Assembly: GCA_964529975.1 (NCBI GenBank)
Contig: CAZGXW010000014.1
Coordinates: 1-46,138, forward strand
Length of the DNA: 46,138 bases
Direction of reading: 5' to 3'
DNA from: JADFMN01 sp964529975
GTDB taxonomy: Bacteria > Armatimonadota > Fimbriimonadia > Fimbriimonadales > Fimbriimonadaceae
Below the pieces are notes generated by a model. It did no database searches. It worked only from the letters and a program-made list of their open reading frames with translations, and was not told where the DNA came from. Below are positions 16,369-24,183 of this stretch, piece after piece. The translations under genes and the position numbers were made by a program. The stretch's first letter is position 1. Every line of letters starts with the position of its first letter.

Positions 16369-16782
16369 CTAAAGATCGTACTTCTTGCCTCCGCCGTCGT
16401 CGTCGCTTCCGCCGCCCTGGGCGATGCGCTTGACGAACGTCACCAGCTCGCGCGGGTTGAACGGTTTGGTCAGGTACATGTCCGCACCGTAGTGGTAACC
16501 CTCGAAAACGTCCTTGTCCTGCGCCTTCGCCGTAAGCATGATGACCGGCAGTTTCTCGGTGGCAGGCTCCTTGCGGATCGACTTGAGGACCTCAAAGCCG
16601 TCCATGTACGGCATCATCACGTCCAGAACCAGCAGGTCGGGCTTCTCGGAGTGGACCTTCTCCAAGCCTTCCTTGCCGTCGTAGGCCGTCACGACGTTCC
16701 AGCCCTGGCGCTCGAGGTTGACCTGAATCAGACGAACGATGTGCCTCTCGTCGTCACAAACAAGAATCTTTAGTGGCGGCAT
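16369..16782 (-). CDS. Single-domain response regulator (CheY-like)
   Basis: A 137-residue receiver domain with no DNA-binding output domain. The acidic pocket is Asp10-Asp11 (ILVCDDERHI), the phosphoacceptor Asp54 (LLVLDVMMPYMDG), Thr84 (VIMLTAKAQD) and Lys106 (MYLTKPFNPREL). A short Gly/Asp/Lys-rich tail (GGGSDDDGGGKK) follows the fold. It probably passes phosphate or binds a partner directly. No kinase is adjacent, but a GAF-GAF histidine kinase lies 2.1 kb away on the other strand; pairing is speculative. The ATG at 16782 fits the fold start; ten upstream in-frame residues have no support. Confidence 0.9.
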   Translation of the reverse strand: MPPLKILVCDDERHIVRLIQVNLERQGWNVVTAYDGKEGLEKVHSEKPDLLVLDVMMPYMDGFEVLKSIRKEPATEKLPVIMLTAKAQDKDVFEGYHYGADMYLTKPFNPRELVTFVKRIAQGGGSDDDGGGKKYDL

Positions 16783-16881
16783 CCTATGACCTGCTCCGTA
16801 GCGGTGGGCCAATGCTACCCCAACCCCTAGGGGCTGTCAATCAGGTTCAGGACAGTCGGTCTTGGACTCCCCGGCGAAAGG

Positions 16882-16887
16882 TAACCT
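16882..16887 (+). promoter_or_regulatory. -10-like hexamer for the FAH-family operon
   Basis: TAACCT, 6 nt before the GTG at 16894. Confidence 0.5.
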
Positions 16888-16893
16888 CGGCCC

Positions 16894-17679
16894 GTGAAAC
16901 TTTGTCGTTTCATCCTGAACGACACCCCCGAACTGGCGCGCTCTGGCATCTACCATGACGGCAAAGTGTACGAGACGGACGGTGAGAACGCCGTTGGAAT
17001 CCACGACCCGGGAAAGCTTAGTCTCCTCACCCCGCTCGGGGCCACGACCGCCGTTCGCGTCTTCGAGGCCTTCAGACGGCCAGACGGCACCGAATCCTTG
17101 ACCTACAGAATACAGAGCACGTCCGGCATAACAGGCCCAAACGGCATACTCGAGTCACCGCCTACGGCACATGCCCTCGACTTTGACCTTCATGTCGTCG
17201 GTGTCATAGCCGACAGGGCACAAGCCGTCGAGGTGTTAGAGGCGCCGTCTTTCGTGCTCGGATACGCTCTCATGATTGTTCTTTTCGACGATGACCTCGC
17301 GCAAGAAGAGCGAACTCTTGGACTGCCGGTCGGGCCTTCTCACGACATGGGCTGTGCCTTGGGTCCTTATCTCACAACACCGGAAGATCTCACTGAGTTC
17401 TCGGTCGGCAGCGATCCGACACGATTTGAATGGAGGTGCAAGATCCGCGTCAACAACGAGGACGTGGCGACGAGCGTCGTTCCATCGGACTATGCGTTCT
17501 CTGACTTCCTGGCCATGTCTAGCGAACGTCGAACGATTCAGTCCGGCGAAGTCCTCGCATGGCCCCGCGCACCAAAGCCGCCGCTCGCCGATTCGCCCTT
17601 CGGCCGAAACCTGCTCGAAGGCGACCGTATCGAGGCGACCGTCGACGGGCTAGGAACACTGGTTGTAAGGATCGATTAA
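16894..17679 (+). CDS. Divergent fumarylacetoacetate hydrolase-family protein
   Basis: A 261-residue protein with the two-part layout of the FAH superfamily: a small N-terminal domain (MKLCRFILNDTPELARSGIYHDGKV segment) and a beta-roll C-terminal domain. The pattern AHALDFDLHVVGVIAD fits the metal-binding strand, but the usual Glu-x-Glu pair reads Asp-x-Asp. In the segment GPSHDMGCALGPYLTT the family's usual catalytic Lys in the KxFDxFxPLGP-type motif is missing. It may therefore be a decarboxylase, a hydratase or an inactive relative rather than a standard hydrolase. The GTG start has a -10 hexamer 6 nt upstream. The stop overlaps the M16 protease start (TAATG). Confidence 0.7.
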   Translation: MKLCRFILNDTPELARSGIYHDGKVYETDGENAVGIHDPGKLSLLTPLGATTAVRVFEAFRRPDGTESLTYRIQSTSGITGPNGILESPPTAHALDFDLHVVGVIADRAQAVEVLEAPSFVLGYALMIVLFDDDLAQEERTLGLPVGPSHDMGCALGPYLTTPEDLTEFSVGSDPTRFEWRCKIRVNNEDVATSVVPSDYAFSDFLAMSSERRTIQSGEVLAWPRAPKPPLADSPFGRNLLEGDRIEATVDGLGTLVVRID

Positions 17680-18905
17680 TGGCAATTGAAAAGACCCAAC
17701 TTGAAAACGGAGTGCGCGTGCTCACCGAGCCGCTCTCGTACGTCGGAAGCGCGGCCATCGGCCTCTGGTGCAACACAGGCAGCGCGCACGAGCAGCCGCA
17801 GGAGGCTGGCATCACGCACTTTATCGAACACATGCTCTTCAAGGGCACCAAGACTCGCACGGCAAAGCAGATAGCCGAGGAGATCGAAGGCCGCGGGGGA
17901 ATGCTCAACGCGTTCACCGATAAAGAGAGCACTTGCTATTACTGCAGGGTCCTCGACCGCGACGTCGACAACGCGATCGAGGTTCTCAGCGAGATGGTGA
18001 CGGACTCGCTCCTCGATCACAACGACCTGGAGACCGAGAAGGGAGTCGTCCTCGAAGAGATCAAGCGGGGCGAGGACGAGCCGAGCGACCACGTCCACGA
18101 ACTCCACCTCGCAAGCAGGTGGCCTGACCACGTTCTCGGAAAGCCGATCATCGGCACGTCCGAGTCTGTCGCCTCGTTCCAGCCCAGCGACCTTCGCCGC
18201 TACATGAATCGCCGCTATCTCGGCGGGCGCGTGCTGCTCTCGGTCGCAGGCAACATCGATCCAAGTGCCGTGCTGAAGAAGGCGCGCGAGTGCTTGGCTC
18301 CCATCGTAACCGGAGGAGAGCAAGATCCGTTGCCCGAAACACAAGGCACGGCGACAAAGAACGAAATCAGCAAAGATGTGGAACAGGTCCACTTCTGTAT
18401 CGGAAGCGATGGATGCTCCTTCTTCGACGACGAGAGATATCCTTCGATCGTCATGGACGGCGTACTAGGCGGTGGCATGAGCAGTCGGCTCTTCCAAGAA
18501 GTGCGAGAGAAGCGAGGGCTGGCCTACGCGATTGGGAGTTACGAACTCACTTACTCGAGCGGCGGTGCGTTCACCGTCTACGGCGGAACGAGTCCGGACA
18601 AGTGGGACGAAGTCCAAGACGTCGTGCGCAAAGAGTTCGACCGCTTGATCAAGGAGGGTGTGCCCGAGGACGAACTCGCTCGTGTGAAACGCTCCCTCTC
18701 CGGCAACATCGTCCTCGCTCTCGAAGGGATGAGCGCCCGCATGATGCGCATGGCCCGCAACGAACTTGTCTACGGTCGCGACGTGCCGGTCAGCGAGGTC
18801 CTTGGCAAGATCGACGCGGTCACAAACGACCAGATCGTCCAACACGCGACGAGAGTCCTAGCGACAAACCGCATCAGCACGACGGCGATCGGCCCGTTCT
18901 CATAG
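17679..18905 (+). CDS. M16-family zinc peptidase
   Basis: A 408-residue single-chain pitrilysin/processing-peptidase homologue, the usual length for a two-domain M16B subunit. The inverted zinc motif HFIEH (His47, Glu50, His51) is followed about 76 residues later by the glutamate ligand in GVVLEEIKRGEDEPSDH. The C-terminal half has the expected RLFQEVREKRGLAYAIGSY segment that closes the cavity. There is no signal peptide, so it is cytoplasmic, where such enzymes degrade short peptides. It is coupled to the FAH-family gene (TAATG) and followed after 2 nt by the histidine kinase, so three genes form one unit. Confidence 0.93.
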   Translation: MAIEKTQLENGVRVLTEPLSYVGSAAIGLWCNTGSAHEQPQEAGITHFIEHMLFKGTKTRTAKQIAEEIEGRGGMLNAFTDKESTCYYCRVLDRDVDNAIEVLSEMVTDSLLDHNDLETEKGVVLEEIKRGEDEPSDHVHELHLASRWPDHVLGKPIIGTSESVASFQPSDLRRYMNRRYLGGRVLLSVAGNIDPSAVLKKARECLAPIVTGGEQDPLPETQGTATKNEISKDVEQVHFCIGSDGCSFFDDERYPSIVMDGVLGGGMSSRLFQEVREKRGLAYAIGSYELTYSSGGAFTVYGGTSPDKWDEVQDVVRKEFDRLIKEGVPEDELARVKRSLSGNIVLALEGMSARMMRMARNELVYGRDVPVSEVLGKIDAVTNDQIVQHATRVLATNRISTTAIGPFS

Positions 18906-18907
18906 AC

Positions 18908-20524
18908 ATGGCCAAAGACCACCCTTTCCCTTCGATCGGACGCGCCAGGGCGCGGCTGATGAAGGCAATGGGGTCTGCCAGAAACGAAGAGCAACTCCTC
19001 CAGGCCACGGCGCAGGCGTGCAAAGACCTCACCAAGTGGGGAGCGTGCGACGTGCTCGTAGCCGGACCGAAGGGCGGCCTCGTGTTGGCGGGAAGCACGC
19101 ATTCGCCCGAGTACGCGATGAGGTTTCGCCTTGGCCCTGGAAAGGGCACATCCTCGCGCGCATATCGATCGGGAGAAGTCGTCGTCGTCAAATCGGGGCT
19201 CCAGCAAGACGCCGATTATACGAAACACCCGGGCATACCCGAACCTGCCTACGATGCAGCCTACGTCGCCCCGCTGATCGGGGTGTCGGGCACCCTTGGA
19301 GTCCTCTTCTTGAGGCGCATCGAGCCTTGGGAGCCGACGCAAGGCGAGATCAAGTGGCTGAAGGAGGTTGTCCAGATCGTCTCCTTCGGTCTCGAAGCGT
19401 TCCAACGCGGATACACGGCTGGCTCGGGGGACGACAAACTCGGCGCCCTGAGCGAAGTCACGACCAGCCTCGCCTCCAGCCCATACCTCGAAGAGATCCT
19501 CCAACTTCTCGTCAACCTGACGGCTCAGCGGTTCAACTACAAGGTCGTGACAGTGCGACTCCTTGATGCCAAGCGCGAAGAACTCGTTCTGCGCGCCACG
19601 CAGGCCACGAACAAGGCATACCAAAGAAAGGAAGCGATCAAACTCGGGGAGTCCATCGCTGGAAAAGTCATTGCCGAGAATCGCACGATCATTGTCCCGA
19701 ACGTGCAGAAGGACGACACCTACATCGGTCACGACCTGGCGATCGAGCAAGGGCTCAAAAGCATGATCTGCGTACCCCTAGCGATGCAAGACCGCCCGAT
19801 CGGCGTCCTGACGTGCTACACGGGAAAGATCAGGAACTTCGGTCGAGACGAGATCGCCGCACTGGAGACGCTCGCGAAGCAGGCCGCGATCTCGATCGAG
19901 CATGCGCGTCTGCAAGTGCGCAACACGCTGATGCAGGAGATGCACCACCGGGTCAAGAACAACCTGCAACAGATCGCTTCCCTGCTCCGCCTGCAGCAAA
20001 GGCAGAAGCACTACAAGTCCCTCGAAGAAGCGCTAGAAGACTCGCTCAGTCGCATCCTTGCCATCGCCGCCGTACACGAACTTCTCTCGCGTGAAGACCT
20101 GGATCACGTCTCGATCAAATCGATTGCAGAAAGCCTGGTCCAACACCAACAACAGTCGTTCCTGCTCCCGAACAAGAAGATCGAGTTCCGCGTCGAGGGC
20201 TACGACGTGTACCTGAACACGACTCAAGCGACTCAGATATCGTTGATCATCAACGAGCTCTTGCTCAACGCGATCGAGCATGGCTTTAAGATCGCTGACG
20301 AGGGCAAGATCGTCGTTTCGGTCGCGCAGGAAGGCGAGGTCGTGCGAGTTCAAATCATGAACACGGGCGACCCGCTTCCGCCCGAGTTCGACGTCAAGGC
20401 CGGCCAACTAGGACTGCAAATCATCCGGTCGTTGTCGCTGGGCCTAGGTGGCGAGTTTGTAATGGAGACGCGTGACGGGCGGACTGTCGCCGAACTCGCC
20501 TTCAAACGCGCTACTGCGGAGTGA
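18908..20524 (+). CDS. GAF-GAF sensor histidine kinase of the HisKA_2 (PdtaS-like) type
   Basis: A 538-residue soluble kinase. A divergent GAF domain covers roughly residues 25-165, a clearer second GAF roughly 185-330 (RFNYKVVTVRLLDAKREELV through SMICVPLAMQDRPIGVLTC), then a HisKA_2 dimerisation domain with the phospho-accepting His near 347 in MQEMHHRVKNNLQQIASLL, and a HATPase_c domain with the N-box INELLLNAIEHGF near 447. No transmembrane helix is present, so it senses a cytosolic ligand or redox state. This kinase type often signals to ANTAR RNA-binding regulators; none is in the window. The ATG 2 nt after the protease stop is used; the long upstream extension is only the other frame of the protease gene. 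Confidence 0.92.
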   Translation: MAKDHPFPSIGRARARLMKAMGSARNEEQLLQATAQACKDLTKWGACDVLVAGPKGGLVLAGSTHSPEYAMRFRLGPGKGTSSRAYRSGEVVVVKSGLQQDADYTKHPGIPEPAYDAAYVAPLIGVSGTLGVLFLRRIEPWEPTQGEIKWLKEVVQIVSFGLEAFQRGYTAGSGDDKLGALSEVTTSLASSPYLEEILQLLVNLTAQRFNYKVVTVRLLDAKREELVLRATQATNKAYQRKEAIKLGESIAGKVIAENRTIIVPNVQKDDTYIGHDLAIEQGLKSMICVPLAMQDRPIGVLTCYTGKIRNFGRDEIAALETLAKQAAISIEHARLQVRNTLMQEMHHRVKNNLQQIASLLRLQQRQKHYKSLEEALEDSLSRILAIAAVHELLSREDLDHVSIKSIAESLVQHQQQSFLLPNKKIEFRVEGYDVYLNTTQATQISLIINELLLNAIEHGFKIADEGKIVVSVAQEGEVVRVQIMNTGDPLPPEFDVKAGQLGLQIIRSLSLGLGGEFVMETRDGRTVAELAFKRATAE

Positions 20525-20529
20525 CCTTG

Positions 20530-21375
20530 TCAGTCGACAACTTCGACTTCGACCTTTGGCACCAGTCCAATTCGCGCGCCTTCGCTCAACAACAACCGAA
20601 TGGCACGAACGCCCTCCTCGCCCATGTCGCGCGTGCGCTCGTTGACGTACATCCCCACGAACTCGTCCGACGTGTCGCGGTCCATGTCGCGCGCGAACTG
20701 CAGCGCATACTCTAGCGCCTTACCACGGTTGTTCAAACCCGCATCGATCGACTCGCGCATACAACGAGAAACGTCCATGCACGCCTCAGCGCCAAGATCC
20801 TTGCGCACGACGTTCACCCCGAGCGGAAGCGGAAGCCCGCCTGTCTTTGTTGACCACCACTTGCCCATGTTCGCGATCTCGACAAGCCCCTCCTTCTCAT
20901 AGGTCAGCTGCCCTTCGTGAATGATCAATCCCGCCTCGTACTCTCCGCTCTGGATCGCCGGGATGATCTGGTCGAACGGCACCACGCCGTACTCCGGCTT
21001 CACGCCCTCGCCAAACTTGTCGTCGAACCAAAGGTTCAACTGCAAGAACGCACTCGTCAAGACTCCGGGCACAGCGATCTTCATCGTCCGGAGTTCGTCG
21101 AGCGGGATGTCGCACTTCGCCACGATCATCGGCCCATATCCCTCGCCAAACGAGCCACCGTGACGCAACAGCGCGTACTTGTCGGCTACATAGGCAAAGG
21201 CATGGACGCTCACCGCGCTCGATTCCAATCTCCCTTCTCTGGCCCACTCGTTCAGAGTCTGGATGTCGCGCAGGATGTGCTCGAACTCGTGCTCGCTCTT
21301 GACCTCGCCGCTGGCGAGGCCCCAGAACATGAACGCGTCGTCGCTGTCGGGCGAGTGGCCCAGCCGGATCTTCAT
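20530..21375 (-). CDS. mqnD: 1,4-dihydroxy-6-naphthoate synthase (futalosine pathway)
   Basis: MqnD opens cyclic dehypoxanthinyl futalosine to give 1,4-dihydroxy-6-naphthoate for menaquinone. The 281-residue, periplasmic-binding-protein-like fold starts MKIRLGHSPDSDDAFMFWGL, the hallmark of the family, and continues with ESSAVSVHAFAYVADKYALL, the GYGPMIVAK strand and IPAIQSGEYEAGLIIHEGQLTY. It implies that this organism respires with menaquinone made without the classical Men enzymes. A TAACCT sits 7 nt before the ATG, which rules out the 9-residue upstream extension. No other mqn gene is in the window. Its stop lies 5 nt from the convergent kinase stop. Confidence 0.93.
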   Translation of the reverse strand: MKIRLGHSPDSDDAFMFWGLASGEVKSEHEFEHILRDIQTLNEWAREGRLESSAVSVHAFAYVADKYALLRHGGSFGEGYGPMIVAKCDIPLDELRTMKIAVPGVLTSAFLQLNLWFDDKFGEGVKPEYGVVPFDQIIPAIQSGEYEAGLIIHEGQLTYEKEGLVEIANMGKWWSTKTGGLPLPLGVNVVRKDLGAEACMDVSRCMRESIDAGLNNRGKALEYALQFARDMDRDTSDEFVGMYVNERTRDMGEEGVRAIRLLLSEGARIGLVPKVEVEVVD

Positions 21376-21382
21376 CGACCCG

Positions 21383-21388
21383 AGGTTA
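21383..21388 (-). promoter_or_regulatory. -10-like hexamer for mqnD
   Basis: TAACCT on the minus strand, 7 nt before the mqnD ATG. Confidence 0.5.
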
Positions 21389-21418
21389 CCGCTCAACCCC
21401 ACAGCCCAAAGGGACGCT

Positions 21419-21424
21419 CATAAT
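21419..21424 (+). promoter_or_regulatory. -10-like hexamer for the small membrane protein gene
   Basis: CATAAT, 14 nt before the ATG at 21439. A GGAGG lies within the short predicted leader, so this gene is leadered, unlike most others nearby. Confidence 0.4.
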
Positions 21425-21438
21425 GTGCGCGGAGGCCG

Positions 21439-21849
21439 ATGGAAAAGTTTGAGAACGAGACCAAGGGAGGTGGGGCGGAGGGTTACAGCCCTGTCCTTAT
21501 CCTCGTGCTTGGCATTCTCGGGATCACCAGTTGCTCCTGCTTGACCGCCATTCCGGCCTGGTACATGGGCAGAAAGACGATCGACGCGATGGAGAACCGA
21601 TGGATCCCAGACAAAGACATGGGGCTGGTGCGGGCTGGACTGGTTCTGGGTCAGATCGGGACCGTTCTTGGGTGTTGCAGTCTCATGTTGCTGGCTGTCC
21701 TGTTACCGTCTAGAGAGCGGGAGTTCGAACCTAGCCAGTCCCGCAATCCTGAAGTGCAGAGACTGCTCGACGAGCAGATGCGCAAGGCGATGGAGGATGC
21801 GGAACGTAACCCCTCACCTGATCCGTCCCGATCTGCCGTGCCAGACTAA
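21439..21849 (+). CDS. Small two-helix membrane protein (DUF4190-like)
   Basis: A 136-residue membrane protein. Helix 1 covers about residues 17-42 (SPVLILVLGILGITSCSCLTAIPAWYMG). A conserved-looking loop follows (GRKTIDAMENRWIPDKDMGLVRAGLVLG), then helix 2 near 68-90. This matches the layout of DUF4190-type small membrane proteins, which keep a G-x-A-x-ILGIIG-type first helix and a GRK/A-x(2)-LGxIG loop. The C-terminal 45 residues are polar and Pro/Ser/Glu-rich. A GGAGG ribosome binding site precedes the ATG. Function is unknown. Confidence 0.7.
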   Translation: MEKFENETKGGGAEGYSPVLILVLGILGITSCSCLTAIPAWYMGRKTIDAMENRWIPDKDMGLVRAGLVLGQIGTVLGCCSLMLLAVLLPSREREFEPSQSRNPEVQRLLDEQMRKAMEDAERNPSPDPSRSAVPD

Positions 21850-21861
21850 TGGCCAGCAATG

Positions 21862-21878
21862 ACCGGGCAAAGCCCGGT
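21862..21878 (+). other. Hairpin abutting a ribosome binding site
   Basis: ACCGGGC AAA GCCCGGT, a perfect 7-bp stem with a 3-nt loop. It ends 1 nt before the GGAGGA of the next gene. It could end the upstream transcript or modulate translation of the DUF1579-like gene. Confidence 0.5.
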
Positions 21879-21889
21879 TGGAGGAACTC

Positions 21890-22414
21890 ATGAAACGCAT
21901 GCTCCTTATGGTTCTCGCGTCGGTCGTGTCGGCATTCTGTTTCGGCCAAGTGCCCGATATGGCCCCGCCCGCCGAGGTCAAGAAGTTCGACTGGATGATC
22001 GGTGAGTGGACCGGCAAGTCCTCGTTCACGATGCCAGAAATGCCCCCGATGGACGTCACCATGTCGATCAAGTGCGAGTGGGACGGCCAGTTCATGAAGC
22101 AGGTCGCCGTCAATGACTTTGGCATGATCAAGATGACCGAGACGTTCTATCTCGGTTACGACCCCGAGTCGAAGAAGTACGTGTCCTACGCCTTCACCAA
22201 CTTCTCTCCCGTACCGCGCATCGAGCGCGGCACTGTGGACGGCGAGACCCTCGTCATGGTCAGCGACCCTTGGGCCGCCGGTGGCGAGACCCACGTCAGC
22301 CGTGCGACGATGACAAAGGTCAATGCGGACACGTTGAAGTTGAAACTGGAGTTCAAGGACGGCGACAAGTGGATCGCCGCCATGGACGCCACATTCACGA
22401 GAGTGAAAAAGTAA
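21890..22414 (+). CDS. Secreted DUF1579-like protein
   Basis: A 174-residue exported protein. The N-terminus MKRMLLMVLASVVSAFCFGQ is a signal peptide. The mature part has the DUF1579/THAP4-like pattern of a ligand-binding beta-barrel: LKKFDWMIGEWTGK-like opening (here VKKFDWMIGEWTGKS), then CEWDGQFMKQ, ETFYLGYDPESKKYVSYAFTN and repeated short strands to the C-terminus. The ligand and role are unknown. The ATG is chosen because GGAGGA sits 4 nt upstream. The gene ends before a strong hairpin and G-rich tract. Confidence 0.78.
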   Translation: MKRMLLMVLASVVSAFCFGQVPDMAPPAEVKKFDWMIGEWTGKSSFTMPEMPPMDVTMSIKCEWDGQFMKQVAVNDFGMIKMTETFYLGYDPESKKYVSYAFTNFSPVPRIERGTVDGETLVMVSDPWAAGGETHVSRATMTKVNADTLKLKLEFKDGDKWIAAMDATFTRVKK

Positions 22415-22425
22415 AGCGATCCGCT

Positions 22426-22453
22426 CCCCCTCTCCCCTCCGGGGGAGAGGGGG
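22426..22453. terminator. Bidirectional hairpin between convergent genes
   Basis: CCCCCTCTCCCC, loop TCCG, then the exact complement: a 12-bp C/G-rich stem between the stops of the DUF1579-like gene and the PLP enzyme gene. The position fits a shared terminator. No U-run follows on either strand. Confidence 0.6.
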
Positions 22454-22467
22454 TTGGGGGGTGAGGG
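22441..22467 (+). repeat. G-quadruplex-type tract
   Basis: Four G-runs (5, 5, 6 and 4 Gs) separated by AGA, TT and TGA on the plus strand. This fits a strong intramolecular quadruplex, and it shares bases with the right arm of the hairpin, so the two structures are mutually exclusive. Confidence 0.6.
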
Positions 22468-22502
22468 GTCTCCCCAACTGCTCCCGCTCCTGCTCCTTGC
22501 CC

Positions 22503-23789
22503 CTACTTCCCCGCCGCCTCGATTGCCGCTTCCAGATCCCCAAGGATGTCGCGCACGTCCTCGACCCCGACGCTCAGGCGTACCCCTCCAGGATGGATGC
22601 CCGCTTTCTCCTGCGCCTCTGGTGGCATCGCAGAGTGAGTCATCGATGCAGGGTGCTCGATAAGCGTCCGGATCTGGCCCAGCGAGACCGCAAGGGTCAC
22701 AGAGAGCGCGTTCTTCGCAATGTGGTCGCAAACGCGCACGGCGCGTCTGTATGCCTCGGCGGGCTCTCCGTGCATCTCAAAGTAGATCATCGCTCCGGGG
22801 GCGAAGTCGCCATCGATGTCGCGCATCTGCCTTTGCGCAAGCGACTTCTGGGGGAACGTGTCGAGCCCAGGGTAGTACACCTTTTTGACCGCAGAGTGCA
22901 GGTCGAGGAACTCGGCGATTCTCTGGGCAGAGTCTTCCTGCCGCTCGAGGCGCATTGCGAGCGTCGGGACGCCGTACACAAGGATGTGCCAGGCAGCGTC
23001 AGGCGAGAGAGAGCCGCCGTAGTCCTTTCTAATCAACAGCAGATCGGTCTCGGATGACCGGGGCCCGACCACGACGCCACCCATCGTCGCACCAAAACCG
23101 CTGATATGCTTTGTTAGAGAGTGCACGACGAAGTCGACTCCAAGGGTCAAGGGCCGCTGCGCATAAGGCGAAGCGAAGGTGTTGTCTACGACCGTAACGA
23201 TCTTCTGTCCTTCGGAGCGAGAAGCGTTCAAGCGCCGGACCAAGCTCGCGACGGCCTCGATGTCGATCAGTTCCATCGTGGGGTTGCAGGGGGTCTCGAA
23301 GTACAGCACGCGCGTCTCAGGCGTGACCGACGACTCTAGAGCAGCCAAGTCGTTGAAGTCGACGGCCGTGTTCGCGACCCCCATACGGGCGAGCCACTTG
23401 GTGATGTGGCTGAACGTACACCCATAGATCGCCGGATGGAAGCACACGTGCCTCCCTGCCTCCAAGTGGATCCCCAGGACAGCGCTGATCGCCGCCATCC
23501 CTGTGCTGTATACGACGGCACACTCCCCCTTCTCCGCGAACGCGAGGGTCTCTTCCAAGAGTCCAGAACAGGGCTCGTCTAAGCGGTCATAGATGTAGAT
23601 TGGATGGGTCGTCTCCCGGTCGAAGTAAGGGTTCGCATACTGCTGGAACCCTTGCGCCCCCCTCTCCGCGCTTCTAAGCCGAAACGAGACCGCCGTGGTA
23701 ATCGGCGGCAACATGTGATCCTGGAAGTCCCATTTCTCGCTCCGGAACTTTCCATGGATCAAAACGGACCTGTCGCGATACTGCCCCAT
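22503..23789 (-). CDS. Cys/Met metabolism PLP-dependent enzyme (CGS / methionine gamma-lyase type)
   Basis: A 428-residue fold-type I PLP enzyme of the trans-sulfuration family. It has the tetramer/cofactor contact YANPYFDRETTHP, the phosphate-binding YSTGMAAISAVL, FETPCNPTMELID, Asp in VVDNTFASPYAQRPL and the Schiff-base lysine at about 227 in HSLTKHISGFGATMGGVVVG. Candidates are cystathionine gamma-synthase, O-acetylhomoserine sulfhydrylase or methionine gamma-lyase; the motifs do not separate them. The ATG at 23789 is preceded by CAGAAT at 6 nt, and the 14-residue upstream extension is not supported. A distinct second member of the family is encoded at 43.2 kb. Confidence 0.88.
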   Translation of the reverse strand: MGQYRDRSVLIHGKFRSEKWDFQDHMLPPITTAVSFRLRSAERGAQGFQQYANPYFDRETTHPIYIYDRLDEPCSGLLEETLAFAEKGECAVVYSTGMAAISAVLGIHLEAGRHVCFHPAIYGCTFSHITKWLARMGVANTAVDFNDLAALESSVTPETRVLYFETPCNPTMELIDIEAVASLVRRLNASRSEGQKIVTVVDNTFASPYAQRPLTLGVDFVVHSLTKHISGFGATMGGVVVGPRSSETDLLLIRKDYGGSLSPDAAWHILVYGVPTLAMRLERQEDSAQRIAEFLDLHSAVKKVYYPGLDTFPQKSLAQRQMRDIDGDFAPGAMIYFEMHGEPAEAYRRAVRVCDHIAKNALSVTLAVSLGQIRTLIEHPASMTHSAMPPEAQEKAGIHPGGVRLSVGVEDVRDILGDLEAAIEAAGK

Positions 23790-23795
23790 ACCCCC

Positions 23796-23801
23796 ATTCT
23801 G
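23796..23801 (-). promoter_or_regulatory. -10-like hexamer for the PLP enzyme gene
   Basis: CAGAAT on the minus strand, 6 nt before the ATG at 23789. Confidence 0.4.
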
Positions 23802-23843
23802 CCAGGGTCTTAGTCGAAACCACAGAAACACCTAACGAACAAA

Positions 23844-23868
23844 GCCCAAGAGAACGCTTCTCTTGGGC
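23844..23868 (-). terminator. Rho-independent-type terminator of rpmE
   Basis: A perfect 11-bp stem (GCCCAAGAGAA on the plus strand and its complement) with a 3-nt loop, 27 nt after the rpmE stop. On the minus strand it is followed by the T-rich tail TTTGTTCGTT, as expected of an intrinsic terminator. Confidence 0.8.
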
Positions 23869-23895
23869 CCTGAGGGGTCGAAAAAGGGAATTGCC

Positions 23896-24141
23896 TTACT
23901 TCTGCGAATCTTTGCCGTAGCGGCGCATGAACTTTTCGACGCGGCCTGCGGTGTCGACGATGCGCTTCTGGCCGGTGTAGAAGGGGTGGCTGAAGGCCGA
24001 GATTTCGACTCGGACGACCTGGCACTCGATGCCGTCGACGATCTTGGACTCGCCAGTGGCCGCCGTTGTAAGGCCAACCCATTCGTGGTCGCCGTCGATG
24101 AACACGGCGGGGTAGTTGGTCGGGTGGATTCCGGTCTTCAT
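23896..24141 (-). CDS. rpmE2: Ribosomal protein bL31 (type B, zinc-free)
   Basis: An 81-residue large-subunit protein that bridges to the small subunit. It starts MKTGIHPTNYPAVF and ends in the highly conserved SHPFYTGQKRIVDTAGRVEKF. The CxxC zinc motif of type A L31 is absent; only one Cys is present. It is therefore the zinc-independent form, which in many bacteria takes over under zinc limitation. The window shows no type A copy or Zur-like site. The ATG is set by homology; the longer frame reads into the heptamer repeat. A GAGG lies about 10 nt upstream, and the gene ends in a good terminator. Confidence 0.93.
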   Translation of the reverse strand: MKTGIHPTNYPAVFIDGDHEWVGLTTAATGESKIVDGIECQVVRVEISAFSHPFYTGQKRIVDTAGRVEKFMRRYGKDSQK

Positions 24142-24183
24142 GGCCTTTGCCTCGGGGGGAGATTGTGGCACAAACCAGGCCCA

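Noticed and set aside
18290..18907. Long in-frame N-terminal extension of the histidine kinase
   Set aside because: It is an Arg/His-rich shadow frame of the M16 peptidase gene; a good ATG lies 2 nt after the peptidase stop.
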